DNA of 64,000 nt from Manihot esculenta (taxonomy: Eukaryota; Streptophyta; Magnoliopsida; Malpighiales; Euphorbiaceae), in contig NC_035178.2 in assembly GCF_001659605.2 (NCBI RefSeq), positions 7,291,858-7,355,857 on the forward strand, written 5' to 3'. The notes beneath the pieces are model-generated. The model did no database searches and was not told the DNA's origin. It was given only the letters and a program-made list of their open reading frames with translations. Shown here piece after piece: positions 1-13,385 of the stretch (positions are counted from its first letter, which is position 1; each line of letters begins with the position of its first letter). Position numbers and translations under genes: made by a program.

Positions 1-355
1 TGTATTCCTCACACATGCTTGGGTGATAAAAGGTGACTACTTTTATTTTTCACATCTGCAACCAAGGGAAGTTAATATCTCTGTTTCTGAATAGAGTTTC
101 TTGGTTGAAGTTGAAAATATCAGTATTTTATAGTCTTTTTGCATGTGTTGTAGGGAAGAACTTCCGTGATTTTCCTCTCGTTCTCTCTGTCTCTCCATTT
201 AACATGATTATGTATTAAATGTGAAATTTAACCTTTAGAAAGGAAGGGAAAGGGTAAAATAATCGTTATGGCCAATCACATTATGGTTCCTGTTGGCCAT
301 CTTGTGTTAATGAATTCAAAATGGGCTCCTTAATCCCTTTTGCTGATCTATGCAG

Positions 356-1072
356 TCAACACACATGGCTTCTCAGCAAATTACAGAAGAAGCTGTATAC
401 CTTTGCACTGGAAATCCATTGCCCAGAGACGTTGAGCAAATATCTTACTGGCTTCTAAATGAATCATTTGCAGAAAGTTTCAAACGTATTCAACAATATG
501 TTCTTCATATAATGCCGTTGTTTCATATTAGTTATGGAAGTGCAGAATATGATTGGTCTTTGTATCTTTTATTGGTTTTGTGCTCATTGTTCTGTAGGAA
601 TTTCTGAAATCAAGATGAGGAAAGGATTAGCATTGGTGGATATTGTGAGAGAAGTGACTATGTAAGTGTTGTGCAATAATTTTGGGCATCAACTTCTGTG
701 AATTTGCATTAATTGACATGTTCTCCACTGAATTATTCTAATCAGGTTTGTTTTCAAGATTAAGATGCCATCAGATGTCAGAATTCATTTGATCAATGAC
801 ATGGCTGATATAGAGTATGTGGCCATGTCTTGCTCTTGTTTTATTTGCAATTATCCCAAATTGTTATGTAACAAGCCTACCAAAAGAGAAAAAATAAAAA
901 AAGAAGGTAAGAATAGACTTATCGAGGTCTTGATTGAACTAATTTGTGGCATTTGCAAACAATCCGCAGGTACAGGTTGAGTTTTGGGTGCAATGATAAG
1001 TTGCAATTGGGGTCACTTATTGCTTCTTTCACGCGGGCTCGATCTGCTCTGGTTGCTGCTGCTGGTAAGTAG
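356..1072 (+). CDS. RFC3: Replication factor C subunit 3, C-terminal exons
   Basis: The protein is a small subunit of the RFC clamp loader, which opens PCNA and loads it on primed DNA in the nucleus. Only the last 121 residues are present; the ATPase exons lie left of the window. Exons: 356-485, 598-661, 746-814, 970-1072, all with GT-AG introns that keep the frame. The text runs from THMASQQITEEAVYLCTGN through NESFAESFKRISEIK and FKIKMPSDV to SFTRARSALVAAAGK, the C-terminal helical collar domain of RFC3/RFC5-type subunits. The stop TAG at 1070-1072 directly follows a GGTAAG, so the last codons overlap a possible donor; a further 3' exon is possible but not needed. No earlier exon was recognised in 1-355, which reads as intron. 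Confidence 0.9.
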
Positions 1073-2089
1073 TTGACAAGCTATTTGTGCTTGCCATTTC
1101 AATTGCTGATTTCAGCTCAGTACAGTTGAATTTTGCGTGTGCAATAACTCGAGTCATCCATGTTTAAGAGTGTAGAGCTTAGCTGATTGAAAGCTTTTAA
1201 TCTATTATTTAAAACAGTAATTCTTCAGCTTATGGACGAATTCGCATTTCGCTAGGAGATTCTCCACTCCTGCTTTTGTTAACTTCTACCACTACCTCCA
1301 TTTTAATTCTCTCAAAACCCGATTGGAGAAAAAACTGAATATCCAACTATCGAGGCATAATCAAAGCGAACAGGGAATGATGCCATAGTGAACTGCTTGC
1401 CACCTATAAAAGAAGAAACTTGGTGGAGGGTAGTGCATTATGGTAGTTCGAGGAGGCGTCCCTCAGCCCTGACTCTAAGCTACCCTTGATGATCTTGCCC
1501 CTTCCGCTGCAGGGTTGGAGAATCATTGTTCTTGCCCCAGATTGTTTTGGGTTCCGCAAGGGCATTTTATGCTTGATCTGAATACTTTTACTATATTACA
1601 ATTTTCTCATCTAATGACTTCAATCTCAATAATTTCCCATCAATAGAAAAATGAAATAATTCAAAAAGAGAAGTAAAATAACAGTACTTATTGTATTTAG
1701 TAGAAATAAAGGTAAAATTGAAAAATAAAAAAATAATTGATATTAATTTTATCATTTTTTTTAAGATTTAGAACAGAAAAATTAAAATGTAATTAGTAAT
1801 AAATGTGAGAATACTTGTTTTATTAACAAATCATCTATGATATAAATATAACTAATTATTATTATTATTTCAGACACTAAATAGGTTCTGACCTTAATTT
1901 AAAGGTCTAATTAATTAAATCTCAAATAGGAATGTAAATATATATTCCTAAATCCTTCATTTTATTAAGTGTGTAGCTATGACATGTTTGGATATTATAC
2001 TATATATTCGTAAGATCTGCTGGTTTACTAATTTATATTCATAATTTATAAGATATTAAGAGTGCAGATGGGCTATGACATGCTTGAAT
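1073..2089. other. Gene-less stretch after RFC3, including a GC-richer block
   Basis: The first ~150 bases are probably the 3' UTR of RFC3. Bases about 1240-1580 are less AT-rich than the surroundings and contain several short inverted matches, but neither strand gives a protein or known structural RNA that I recognise. The rest, to 2089, is AT-rich DNA with no visible gene. Confidence 0.4.
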
Positions 2090-3645
2090 CAACTTTGTGA
2101 ATCAAAGTCAAGTGGTGGTTTAGGCTTTAAAGACCTAAAAACTTTTAATTTAGCTCTATTTGCTAAATAAAGGTGGAAACTTCTTTTGGAATCACATTCT
2201 TTTCTAATCAGGGTGCTCAAAAGTAAAAATTATTCATCTTTCCTTCAAGCTAAATTGGGCATCAATCCTTTTTCAGATTGGAAGAGTATTATCTGAGGCA
2301 GACAAGTCATTAATAAAAGAAAAATTGGTAAGTGAATGATGGAGAAGTATTTTTTGCGGCAGATAAGTTATTAATAAAGGAATACGTTGACAAGTGAATG
2401 ATAGCTGCTTAATTTTCTATAAAGAAGATAACTAGGACCTAGAGCTTTTTTCCCGATTGCCCAATTTTTTTTCGAACCATGATCCTTCCATAGTATGGAT
2501 TTTCAACTCATTAACTACCAACACCACTCTTAGAATCAAAATCAGATTAAAATGAATTTTCATCCAAATGATATTCCTCATATCCTTTCCATCCCAATTG
2601 TTATGATTAGAGATGAAAACAAGTTGGTTTGGCATCACATAAGAAATTGCCAGTATAAGGTACGATTTGGTTATTATATTGCTAAATCCATTACTAATAG
2701 AATCTCTACAAGTTCAAATGCAGGTCCTGGTCCAGATTCATCGATGAATCTTACTTCTTTTTGGAAATATATTCAGGAAGTAAATGTGCTTCCAAAACTA
2801 CATAATTTCCTTTGAACTTATACGAGAGAATGCCTGCCACTTATAGAAAATATACACTGAGTACTCTCTCATATATCATAGAATTGTCTTTTCTGTGGAG
2901 AAACCGGAAACTTATCCATATCTTTTCTTTAAGTGCTCAAGAACAATTTAGTTTTGGCTTCACTCTCCCTTTCAATTGAGATCATTTATGCTCCCAAATC
3001 ACTCTACGAGGAATTTTTGGACTTTAATTTCATACTATATAATTGGTTAAGGTAACAACTCGGATGACTTATCCTTTTTTATTTTCCTGATATGACATTT
3101 GTGGAAATGCAAGAATCTCCATGTGTTTAAACACCAACAGCTACCTCTAGCTGAAAGTATCCTCCATGCAGTCCATCGTTAGCAAAACTTTCAAATTGCT
3201 ACTTTTACTCAAGAACCAACCAGATCGCTTTTGAGAAATCGTCCAATTGGTTGGATTCTACCTCTTATTGCATCCATTAAAATAACTTTTGATGCTAGTG
3301 TTGACAATAGGAAGAAGATAGGGTCTATAGTGGTAGTAGCTCGCGATAATATAGGAAATACTTTGACTTGGAACTGTAGAAGGCACTCTGCTATTTCATA
3401 TATCTTCACGTTGGAATTCTTGACATGTAGGGAGGTTATTTTGCTTGTAAAAAATTTAAGTTTTACTAATATTTGTATTGAATGAGACTCTCAAAACACC
3501 ATTGATGTCATTGATAATGTCTCTCTACCGACCTAAGTTCAAGGTATTATTAAGGATATTAAGTTCTTGGCAGATCATATTCGGTCTATCTTCTTCATAC
3601 ATACATAAAGACAAGCAAATTAAACAGATGATTTTTTTGCAGTCA
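2090..3645 (+). mobile_element. Decayed LINE (L1-type) pol 3' half
   Basis: Translations in shifting frames recover the end of a plant non-LTR retrotransposon in the right order. A GGLGFKDLKTFNLALFAK-like piece (about 2112-2170) is the region after reverse transcriptase. A zinc-binding RT segment follows at about 2600-2960 (ENKLVWHH, then FWKYIQEVNVLPKLHNF). Last comes an RNase H-like segment at about 3235-3640 (IKITFDASVDNRKKIGSIVVVARDNIGN, broken here for brevity by stops later, then LADHIRSIF). Stops and frameshifts are frequent, so it cannot code. The 5' half is absent. It is a fossil insertion between RFC3 and NAC. Confidence 0.75.
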
Positions 3646-5574
3646 AGATTTTATATGATATTTTATTTCTATTTAATATTATTTACCAATATTAATCTCT
3701 TTTCTCATTTCTATTTAACGGTAACCTTAGCTCTGAAATAAAAAAATAGTTTAAATTATATTTTACAGTTTTATTTTAAATATGAATATTGGTAATGTAG
3801 AAACTAAATAAAATGTAGGTGGCCCTAGCATGAGAGTAACCTATTGTTTGGTTAGCTGAAAAATTATAAATTAATTAGTAGGGTATGGCCATGCACATGA
3901 AAAATTGAAAGCAAGATGCTTTATACCATAAATTAAAACATTGATATAACAAGTTCATGGTTTTGATATAATCTATTTACATTGTACTCTGACAATGGTC
4001 TATAAACCTAGAAAATTAATTATTAGGTATTCTAATAAATGTTAACAGTTTAATTATTTTTTAATTATACATTAAATATTGTATAGATTAATATCATAAT
4101 GAAATGTACATTATCAAGTTTATATATAAAAGAGCATGAACACTTGTTCTTGTTTTCACTTAAATATCAAAATTTTTATTAAGAATGTGACATGATAAAA
4201 CATAATTTTCTATTCACCAAGAAAAGCAATAACTTAGCAATGGCCTACGTGAAAAATTAGAAGTGATCTATTTGTATATATTTTAAATTCATAATAAATC
4301 GAATTTAAATAAAAATTTTTATCAATATAAAATGATTATAAACAAATACCCATTTACTTTTTTATTCAATTCTATTTTTAATTATTATGTAATATTTTTG
4401 TTCAGACACATAAATAAAATTAATCTATGTTAGAACGGAATATGATATTCAAATCTTCATTTTTAATTTTTAATTCTTTTAATAGTTGTTTGAAGTTAAA
4501 CGAAGAGATTACGGTGAGAGTGGATTATGAGGTTATTTAAGGAAATAAATCACCTTAACATTATTTTTAAAGGGTTAATTCCCATACTGACATTGCTAAA
4601 ATAATGATTAAAACTTCACTTCCTTGGTTATAGCCTGACCAACTTGGCTATAGTTTTTGAATTCGAGGAAAATTGTAATCAAAATCAGAACTTTATGTAA
4701 GTTTTAGTCCGCTTTTTATAATGTTTCATATTTAATTTTAATTTGATTTAATTTAATTATCAAAGTTTTTTTAAATAATTAAAAATAATTTAATTTTAAT
4801 ATAATTATAACCTACTTTGATTTAAATTGACAACTTATGTACGTGTATATTTTTTACTTAAAAATTTTAATTTTCTCTTCAATTATATATGGTAAAATCC
4901 ACCCTTGCGGAGAAGGAAACCATACGATATACCAAATAATTTGTAGCTATCGAGTAGTTGGTGGATTATAACCTAACCATCACCATCTTTCAAACACTCA
5001 CATTCAATGGCCAGAGTAGCCTACGAGATAAGTAGGCATAAAAATTATTCAGTGTCCACTAGATTAGGCAATAGAATATCAACTTTCAATATTTCCTAAA
5101 TAAAAACTTCAAACAATGAAATTAAAAAAAAAAAACATTTACTTAACCACTAATTTTTTAGTCATTAATTATGTTTGAGATGGATATATTTAATAATAAT
5201 AAAACAAACTTTTACTGATCCCAATGTATAATTAATAACTTCTAACTAATACTTATTAATAAATTACCAATATAATTAATGAGAGAAGAGTATAATTAAA
5301 TAAAGGATTCTAAATAATTAATAATTATTCTAAATAAAACTACAAAAGCTACCTTAAAAGGTCAAAATTCAAATTACAAATCCAACCATATGTACATAAC
5401 AAGGCGGCTATACTTTCTATTCCTTTTTGCTATACCCAAATAGGTCCTTCACATTTGGTGAACGAATTTCTTCTTTACTCTCTCTCTCCAACGGCACACT
5501 CATAGACTTTCAGTCTCGTGTTACCGTTCGATTGCTTTATCAAGTCAAACACTCCCACTAGATCCGCATTTGGC
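3646..5574. other. AT-rich intergenic DNA downstream of NAC
   Basis: No gene, RNA gene or recognisable transposon is visible. The part next to 5575 (about 5400-5574) is probably the 3' UTR of the NAC gene on the minus strand. Confidence 0.5.
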
Positions 5575-6873
5575 TCAAAACGGCTTCTGTAGGTTCATGA
5601 ACATATCCTGTAGCGGTGACATCTGATTATTTCCCTGAAACAGCGACGCGAACGTTTTGTCCAGGCTGGCATCCATGTAATTATATGAGAAATCCAGGGC
5701 ATTTACGTCCCCCCAGTCTTTCCACTTTGGCTCGCTCTGCACCTCACACGTGAACTCCGGCGATACTACGTGCTCCGAGCAGCTCGAGTCCGTGTGCAAC
5801 TTCGGTACTGAATCGGACGTATCAAAGTACACGTAATCGTTTGCGGTCCCCGTCGCCGATGATGGATCAGGGAAAGGTGCTCTAATATCCGGCTTCGTAT
5901 CCTCCATTATTTCCGGCGAGTTCAATTTCCGGTTGCTTACTTGCCCTTGCTTCTCAATTGTGCCTTTCTTGTTGTATATGCGACAGAGCACCCAATCATC
6001 CAACTGCAACAAAATCAAAATCGGTTATTCGGCGAATGATTCGTAGCGTGTACCATAATCAGAATCCGAAAGCATAATAAATATTTATCAACGCAATTAG
6101 CCAGTTGAATTTCACTCAGGTGGGGCCCAACCACTCAAGAACTACAATCACCGCCATCACATGATTTAACGCATCATTGGAGGCTTGTGTAATTGAGCAA
6201 TTCTTTCAATGGACAATACCAGAGAGGATTTTTTAGGAAGGTTAAAAGAGTCATTTGGCCTCCACGTGCGAATTTGGAATCATGTTCATGCAATAGAATG
6301 TCGAAACTACCCCTAATTTTCGGTGGAAATGAAAATTAAAATGGCTATTATACCCTTAAGCTGTTCTTCTTGCGAACCGAGCGATCTACATCGGCTAAAC
6401 GATACTCGTGCATAATCCAATTTGTTTTCACTCCTTTGGGAGCTTTCCCTGCGTAAAAAACCAAAGCTTTCTTGATACCAACAGGCTTCGGCAGCCCAAT
6501 TGGCTTATCTGCTCCCGTAGCCTTCCAGTAGCCGGTCCCCGCGGCTCGATTCGGCCTCGATCCGTTTGGGTACTTCCTCTCCCTAGGTGAAAAGAAGTAC
6601 CAATCCTTTTCTCCATACAGAGCCAAACCTGTAAATACACGAAGCAATTGTAATCTTCCCCCGAAATATATCTGTAAACCCCTTAGATTTAAAAAGTGCG
6701 AAAATAAATTCACCTGGGAGATCCCACGGGTCGTACTTATAGAGATCGATTTCGGCGATTATTGGGACTCCAATAGGCTGAGACGCGCATTTGCGGCAGA
6801 GGTAGTGAATCACAAGCTCCTCGTCTGTTGGATGGAACCTGAATCCTGGAGGTAAATCCAAAGCTGCTGCCAT
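5575..6873 (-). CDS. NAC032: ATAF-subfamily NAC transcription factor
   Basis: This is a nuclear DNA-binding factor of the ATAF group, which acts in ABA, drought, wounding and senescence responses. Exons on the minus strand: 6873-6714, 6628-6354, 6003-5575; 864 nt, 287 residues, close to ATAF1 in length. The NAC domain fills residues about 7-158: [15 protein letters not shown], then [12 protein letters not shown], the [19 protein letters not shown] block, [13 protein letters not shown], and [13 protein letters not shown] at the start of exon 3. Intron positions are those typical of NAC genes. The C-terminal half holds the ATAF motif [19 protein letters not shown], then [18 protein letters not shown] and a final [13 protein letters not shown], the usual activation tail. 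The symbol rests partly on remembered synteny with At1g77450; by sequence alone it could equally be called ATAF1/NAC002-like. Confidence 0.93.
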
Positions 6874-6992
6874 TTTTGACCTTTCTACCTTTCCTCTGTT
6901 CGACTAGTCGACTACACCTGCTACTCTTTGATCTTCTCTCTGAATCTCTCTATCTCTCTCTCGCAAACTTAGAATGCAAGGGAAGGCCGTGA

Positions 6993-7000
6993 ATTTATAG
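6993..7000 (-). promoter_or_regulatory. TATA box of the NAC gene
   Basis: The minus strand reads CTATAAATTC about 120 bases upstream of the NAC start codon. A CT-rich leader (about 6925-6965 on the plus strand, TCTCTCTATCTCTC) lies between it and the ATG, as expected for a 5' UTR. Confidence 0.6.
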
Positions 7001-7045
7001 GGGGAAAATGGTGGACGACACAGGGCAGACGTGATTTCTAGAATA

Positions 7046-7524
7046 CACGTGGTTGATAAAGTTTTCCCTTTTATTTTTTTTTCCCATGACAGCAGCCGGG
7101 ACACGTGGCCAAATCTTAAGTGGGGGTGCGTGCGTGTATGTCGATAGCCCACATGGAGGATTTTGTCACTGCTTACAACAAGTATTTTGGACTCTTGTGC
7201 AGAGATACTGTAAAGTGTAAACAGAGAATAACCACCGAGAATATAACTTTTCCAGGATGAAAAAAAAATAAAGGGGCAAAAAAATAGAAAAATGCCTATC
7301 CTCCTTAAATTATATTTTCTCTCTTATTTTCTAGACATCCAAACAGAGGGTAACCAGTTGGTTCGTACTGAAAATTTGAAAAATATTTAAAAAAAGGAAT
7401 AGACACAGTCTAATTTCTCCTGTCGAAATCGTGTGGACTCGGTTTTTTTTTTTTTTATTTGTTAATGAGCCGACAGTTAAACAGCGGATTTGGTGTACAC
7501 AATGAAGAGTGAGTGACCCACGTG
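7046..7524. promoter_or_regulatory. G-box/ABRE cluster in the NAC promoter
   Basis: Three perfect CACGTG palindromes lie upstream of the TATA box, at 7046-7051, 7102-7107 and 7519-7524. The first two sit in ABRE-like contexts (ACACGTGG). A fourth CACGTG is in intron 2 at 6263-6268. These are the sites of bZIP (ABF/AREB) and bHLH factors, so ABA or stress induction is plausible, as known for ATAF genes. Function is inferred from motif and context only. Confidence 0.55.
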
Positions 7525-7729
7525 CACCGGTAATGAATGTCGGATTGTGTCATTTGGCAACACAGGAGCCGGAGCTCAGCTGAGGATTGAGGATGGAGCA
7601 GAGCAGAGGAGCATGGAGATCCAACCAGTGTAAGTTTTTGTAAATGTGAAAAAATAGATGAGAAGATAATCCTTATCTTCATATAAATGCATGGGATGGG
7701 AGCAATATAATACACTAATATGTGAATTT

Positions 7730-8816
7730 TTAATTTTAAATTTGATAAAAATAATATTTGCTCATAAATTATTTAATTTTTTTACACACCATAAAATAAC
7801 ATCTATCATAAAAATATTTAAAAATTAATGACCTCGCTTTTTTATAATATAATAATATATAAATTGATTATTATAATTTTATTTTAATAAATTTATTAAA
7901 ATATTTTTAATATTTAATAAAATTTAATAATAAATATTTAATATATTTAAAATGAATATAATTCAATATTATTTTTATGTATGAAAAAATAAATAAAAAT
8001 TATATGATGAAAAAAATATTAAGTAGATATTAATCCTTACAACATTAGAGTTGTGAGTTATACTAAATTAGTAAATCAGTATATGTATTGATTATACATA
8101 ATTAATGTAATATTTAATAAATAATTTGCTATAATACGTTTGCTGTAGTAAAATCTTCTCTTTTAAGTATTAAAATCATAAAAAGTTTGAAATTAAAATT
8201 TTAATTTTTAGTAATAATGTTTTGTAGGGGTGAAGTATTATGTGGTAAGAGTATTAGTGGGCAATTGTAAAATAAGAATATTTGCTTGACCCAAACTTTC
8301 TAGAGCCATGCACCTTTCAATTTTATTTATTTATTTATTTAAACAAAAACCACTAACATTCTGGTAGGTGAACGTTGGTGTTTGGGTATTGACGTGTCAA
8401 TAGTCTACATGGATAAGGCCAAAAGAAGGAAGTTACTCGGCAAGCGCCGGAATCGCCAAATCACTCCACTTCCACGCTCGCTTTTTCTCGCGCGCGCGCA
8501 CACCATGACACCGGAAAATTAATGTGGATATCCGAATTATCCTCTCATCCAGTCGTTGATATACTGAAGTCTCATTTAGTTTAAAATAGTATATTTTTCT
8601 GAATAGTTTCATTTTTTTTAAAAATTTAATATAATCTATTTAATTATTAGTTTAAAATAAAATTATTTTAATAAAAATTAATAATTCATATGACATAAAT
8701 GCTTTACTTTAATATTAACACTCATTAATTTAATATAAAATATTTTTCTAATATTCAACATTCAAATCACATAAAAATTAATATATAATTTTTAATAGTA
8801 TAATAATTAATAAAAC

Positions 8817-8866
<50 letters not shown>

Positions 8867-11800
8867 CATCTATTTACTAATGATATAATACTACAATATA
8901 TTATATCGATACAAATTAAATTATATATTTTATAATAAAAAATAAATTAAAGAATATAATATTTTTTATATTTTTTTTTAAAATGAACTTTTATTTAGAT
9001 AACTTTTAAGCTAGAAATTAAAATAAAATGTGAAAAATAAAAAAGTAAAATAAAAGTATCCTCCCATGAGTTGGATGTTAAAAAGGAAAATAAGAGAAAA
9101 AAAAGTAATTTTTTAGTAATAAAATAATTATTTTATAATAAAAATAAATAATTATAAAAATAAAAAACTAATTACATCTATTTTCATTTACTCTTTCTCT
9201 AATTTGAGGAGAAAGTGCATAATAATTTTAATTTTTTATTTTGTTTATCATATTTTTCTTTAATCTAAATAAAATAAAAGATAAAATATATTTCTTTTCT
9301 TTTCAAATTTTCCTTCCCTAGAAAAAATAAAGGTGCTGCTTGGAATGCCAGGCGTGAACTTGTGAATTCCCAAACGTGGACATATCCGAACTTTTACTTT
9401 CGGTGGCTGGGTGGTGGTTACTTGAATTAATGCTGTCCTTTTCAATCGCAATGGATCTCAACCTATCAGATTTTGCCACGACACAATCTAATTTCACGAT
9501 GTGTAACGCTCAACTGGTGGAGTTGTCTCCACGTCAATCTTGTCGATTTGGAACGTGATTCTTGCACAGAGAGTGACAGGCGGTGACATATACTGGTCGC
9601 AATGAGTGACCTAATCAACGTCTCCTCAGTGACCAAATTGCCCCCTGTCTCGTGACGTGGCATACTATGATTAGTTGGAATAGCTGCAAATTGGTAAGCA
9701 ATTCAACGCGACGAATGGGCAAAAATTGGTGGACCCAGATTCAATCAATAACATCAGATTTAAGATTTTGATGGTCAATGCTTGGACGGTCAAGATCAAT
9801 AATGATTGATGTAGATTTATAAATATTTTTATTTATAATTATAAATTATCTTCTTAGGAGAATAATTTAATTATTCATCCTTGTATATCACTTTTATTAT
9901 TTCGTATTCTTATAAAGTAAATAAACAAGCTAAATTTAATAATCATTAAATTCACTCAAATGTAATATATTGGTAAGTGTATTAGTTAAATTTTAGAGAT
10001 CACATACTCAACACACTAATAATCAATTTTTCATTAAAAAACTATTAAATGTCATGAAAAAAATTTTAATTTAATTTTTTTATCAAACTTTATTCACCAT
10101 TTAAAAAATTAAATGAAACAATTTATTTAAATTCATTTATCATCAATTTAAGCTTATGAGTGTAATTAGATTAAATATTTATAAATATACAATTAATTGA
10201 AGATATGTGTATAATAAATATATATTAAATTTAATAATAATTAAATTAATTTTTTATAATAATTATACGAAAATAGATTTAAACTTTATGGTCCAGACAC
10301 ACATTTTCAATTATGATCACCAAATCCGGGTGATGAAATTGAAATCCACTGAACAAAGACAAAAAATTGTGGTGTGAAATGAATATAATACCCCTACTCT
10401 GAAAACACCCTCATTTAAATGACTTTCAACAGCGAACTCATGCCCCACTTTTCAGCGAGAAACATGTTATATTATTATTATTATGAAAATAGACTCAAAA
10501 CATATGAAAATAATATTTATTTAATTTTTTATAAATAAATTCATTTATTTATATTTTAAGTATTACGATATATTAATTCGGATAAATTATTTCATTATTA
10601 CTAACTATTCAAACTATTAAATTAAATTTATAATTAATTAAATAAAAATCCATTAATTAATTATGCTATGTGAGGTGTGAAAGCATTAGAATTGGGGTGG
10701 ATTTCAATCACATCATCATCATGTGTCAAGCTTTGCTTATTAAAATTATTAGGAAAGATATTTTATAGTCAAAATTTAAATATGAAATCTCTAATCAAAG
10801 AAAAACGGAATAATTTTTTTTGATAATGTGTTTTGTGTCCAAGTTAAATGAACAAAGTGGTCATACATATCTCGTGATGTGAAGAGTCTTTGTTGATACT
10901 TTATTTATGGTATAGTGAAAAGGGGAAGACTTGTTATATACGGCCAGCCAATTTGTCTCGTTGTTGTTGTCTCTCTTACAGTAAATCCAAATGCATGTTT
11001 TAAACATTCTTCCTAAGTCGGCTGAATTATTACAAGATCTGTTTAGTCATTTCAAGCTTTCCATGTTTGGAAGTGTTTAATTTCTTTAGTTTTCTCTTCT
11101 TTTTATTACTCTTGTCCCACAAAAATACGTTTTTATTTTATTTTTTAAAAATTATATGCTAATTTACTTATTTTTATTTAATATACTCATATTTAATATG
11201 CAATAAAAATATAATTTATTAATTTCAAGAATGATTTGACAGTGAATAATATAAGTGGATGTTATGTTATGAAATTGATAAAAAAAAAAGACTATTTTTT
11301 ATCATTTTTGCATAAAATTTATTAATAATTTTTCTTATATAGCAAAAACTAAATAGTAATTTATCAAATTTCTATTCTTCTCATTATCTTAATAAAAAAA
11401 TCCTAATCATCCTAATTAAATAATAATCAATTTGGATTGAAGCCTAATTAATTTAAGTAAAAATAAGATAAATTTTGGTGGATGATCAACGGCCACGTCG
11501 GACTAAAACCTAGATGGTTCCAGGAATGTTCGCGGCCGTATATTCTCTGAACTATTCCTTTTTTATTATATATATACTATTTTTATTTTCTTGGTCATGT
11601 TAAACGACAAGCCGCATCAGCTAATCTACCCAACATATTCCCTGAGTGAGTAAGCTTTTCTAAAAGTCCGCCCATTGATAGGAAGGATTTTGTTAATATT
11701 TTTATGGCAGAGTTGAATATGATGTTCATGGTCTAAATCGATTTATATTTTTGGTTTAGTAGTTAGAATAATAAATAAATAAATTATATAATTGCTTGAC

Positions 11801-12990
11801 AAATAATAAATAAATGATTTATTTTCAATTATTTAAAAAATAATAATAATTCATTTTCTAAAAAAAATAAAAAAATATTACATGATTTTATTAATTTTTT
11901 ATTTTAACATATATAATGTAATTTATATCAAAATTATCAATAAACAATAATAATTTTAAAACGCAGTCAACATGTTAATATGAAAATTTTCTCAGAAAAT
12001 TAATAATTGAACATATATCGATCACCGCTCTAAATTGAAAATAAGTAAAATTAAATAATATTTTTTTAATTAATAATTATATTTTATTTATTAAATTAAT
12101 AATTTTTAATAATATCAAGAAATTACTGTTATCCGTTAACGATATAATATTATAGATATTATTTTAATATAAGTTAAACTATAAAATTTAAAATAAAAAT
12201 AAATGAAATTATAAAATATATTTTTATAATATTTTTTTTATTATTAATATGATAAAGTGAAATAAATTAATTTGACCTAATCATAAAACTTTGATGATTA
12301 AAAATATAAAATAAAATAAAATAAGTAAACGAAAAATCAAATAAGAATATTAAATATGAGTCATCTCAAAAATTAAATCTAAGCTGACATATATGGCTTA
12401 TGTTTTTTAGCATATGAATATGAATGTGTTTTTTTTAGCAATGTCTAACATCTAACAATTTCAAGATAGTATTTAAAGGCCAATAAAGAATATTATTAAA
12501 TTTTTATTTTTAACTTTTGGCTACCTACTGATTTAATAGCTATTAAAATTTAATTAATAATTATTAAAAAAATAAGATTTAAGTGTTTCTGACGTTAATG
12601 GAATTAAATATTCATCTCAACGTTATACTTTTTGAATAATTTGAATGATGTAATAAATGAGCATTGTGGTGAATTAAATATATATATATGAAGATAACAT
12701 TTAATGAAGGGTCTTAATCTAATGGCCAATCAGTTGTTGTCTAAGCTTGTTATATTAATGAAAGAAATTGTCTTCTCTATTTAATCAAATGTCATATATT
12801 TTGTGAGAAAGTCTTCTTTGCGTCCTTTTATATATTTTTTATTAATTTAATTTGCATTGGATAAACCTATTAAAAAATTAAAATGTTTTTTTATAAGTTT
12901 TAAAGCTGATCTATGTCTAATGGTGAAACTCTAAATTTTTTTCGTACTATTTCATCACGTCTCTTATTATTTATGACTCGAGTAATTTAT
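7730..12990. other. Long AT-rich intergenic region
   Basis: This stretch of over 5 kb is mostly A and T with no gene I can support. Two islands are less AT-rich: about 8400-8520, which has a run of alternating CG near 8490-8500, and about 9340-9720. Neither has a recognisable reading frame on either strand. A long TA dinucleotide repeat is listed separately. Confidence 0.5.
8818..8863. repeat. (TA)n microsatellite
   Basis: About 22 uninterrupted TA units. It is a likely length polymorphism. Confidence 0.95.
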
Positions 12991-13002
12991 ATTACATAGA
13001 GG

Positions 13003-13350
13003 AAATTACTTAATAATTTTTAAAATTTAATATAATTAATTTTTTTATTTTTTTATTTTTACGGGTCAATACTTAAATCTCACTTTTATTCCATTAAAAC
13101 TCATAGTTTTTTTGTTTAAACTCGTACCTTTTTACTTCTCACATTGAACTCTTTAACCAAACAACTATTTTAGATAGAAAAACAACGAAATTGAACGAAA
13201 CCTCTTTGATCAAACAACTATTTTAGACAGAAAGACAACGAAATTGGACGGAATAAAAAGTGAAACATTTAAATATTAGATTGTCAAAATACAAAGATAG
13301 AAATATTAATTAAGTTAAATCTTAAAAACTAAAAAATAATTTTTCTATTA
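13003..13350. repeat. Probable foldback/MITE-like element with internal duplication
   Basis: The left end (from about 13003) and the reverse complement of the right end (to about 13350) share a weak but extended similarity ending in the 'ACTTTTTATTCC' type motif. Inside lies a 53-base tandem duplication: copy 1 about 13149-13198, copy 2 about 13202-13250, both with CAAACAACTATTTTAGA and ACAACGAAATTG. No coding capacity. Confidence 0.4.
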
Positions 13351-13385
13351 TATATTTTCAAGTTCAAACATTGCAATTTTTTTAT

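Noticed and set aside
1..355. Possible earlier RFC3 exon (61-codon frame at 33-218)
   Set aside because: The translation does not resemble RFC3, and the segment ends in a normal TGCAG acceptor at 351-355, so it reads as intron.
9260..9663. Overlapping 60-65-codon frames on both strands
   Set aside because: Length is expected by chance in a locally GC-richer island and no motif is visible.
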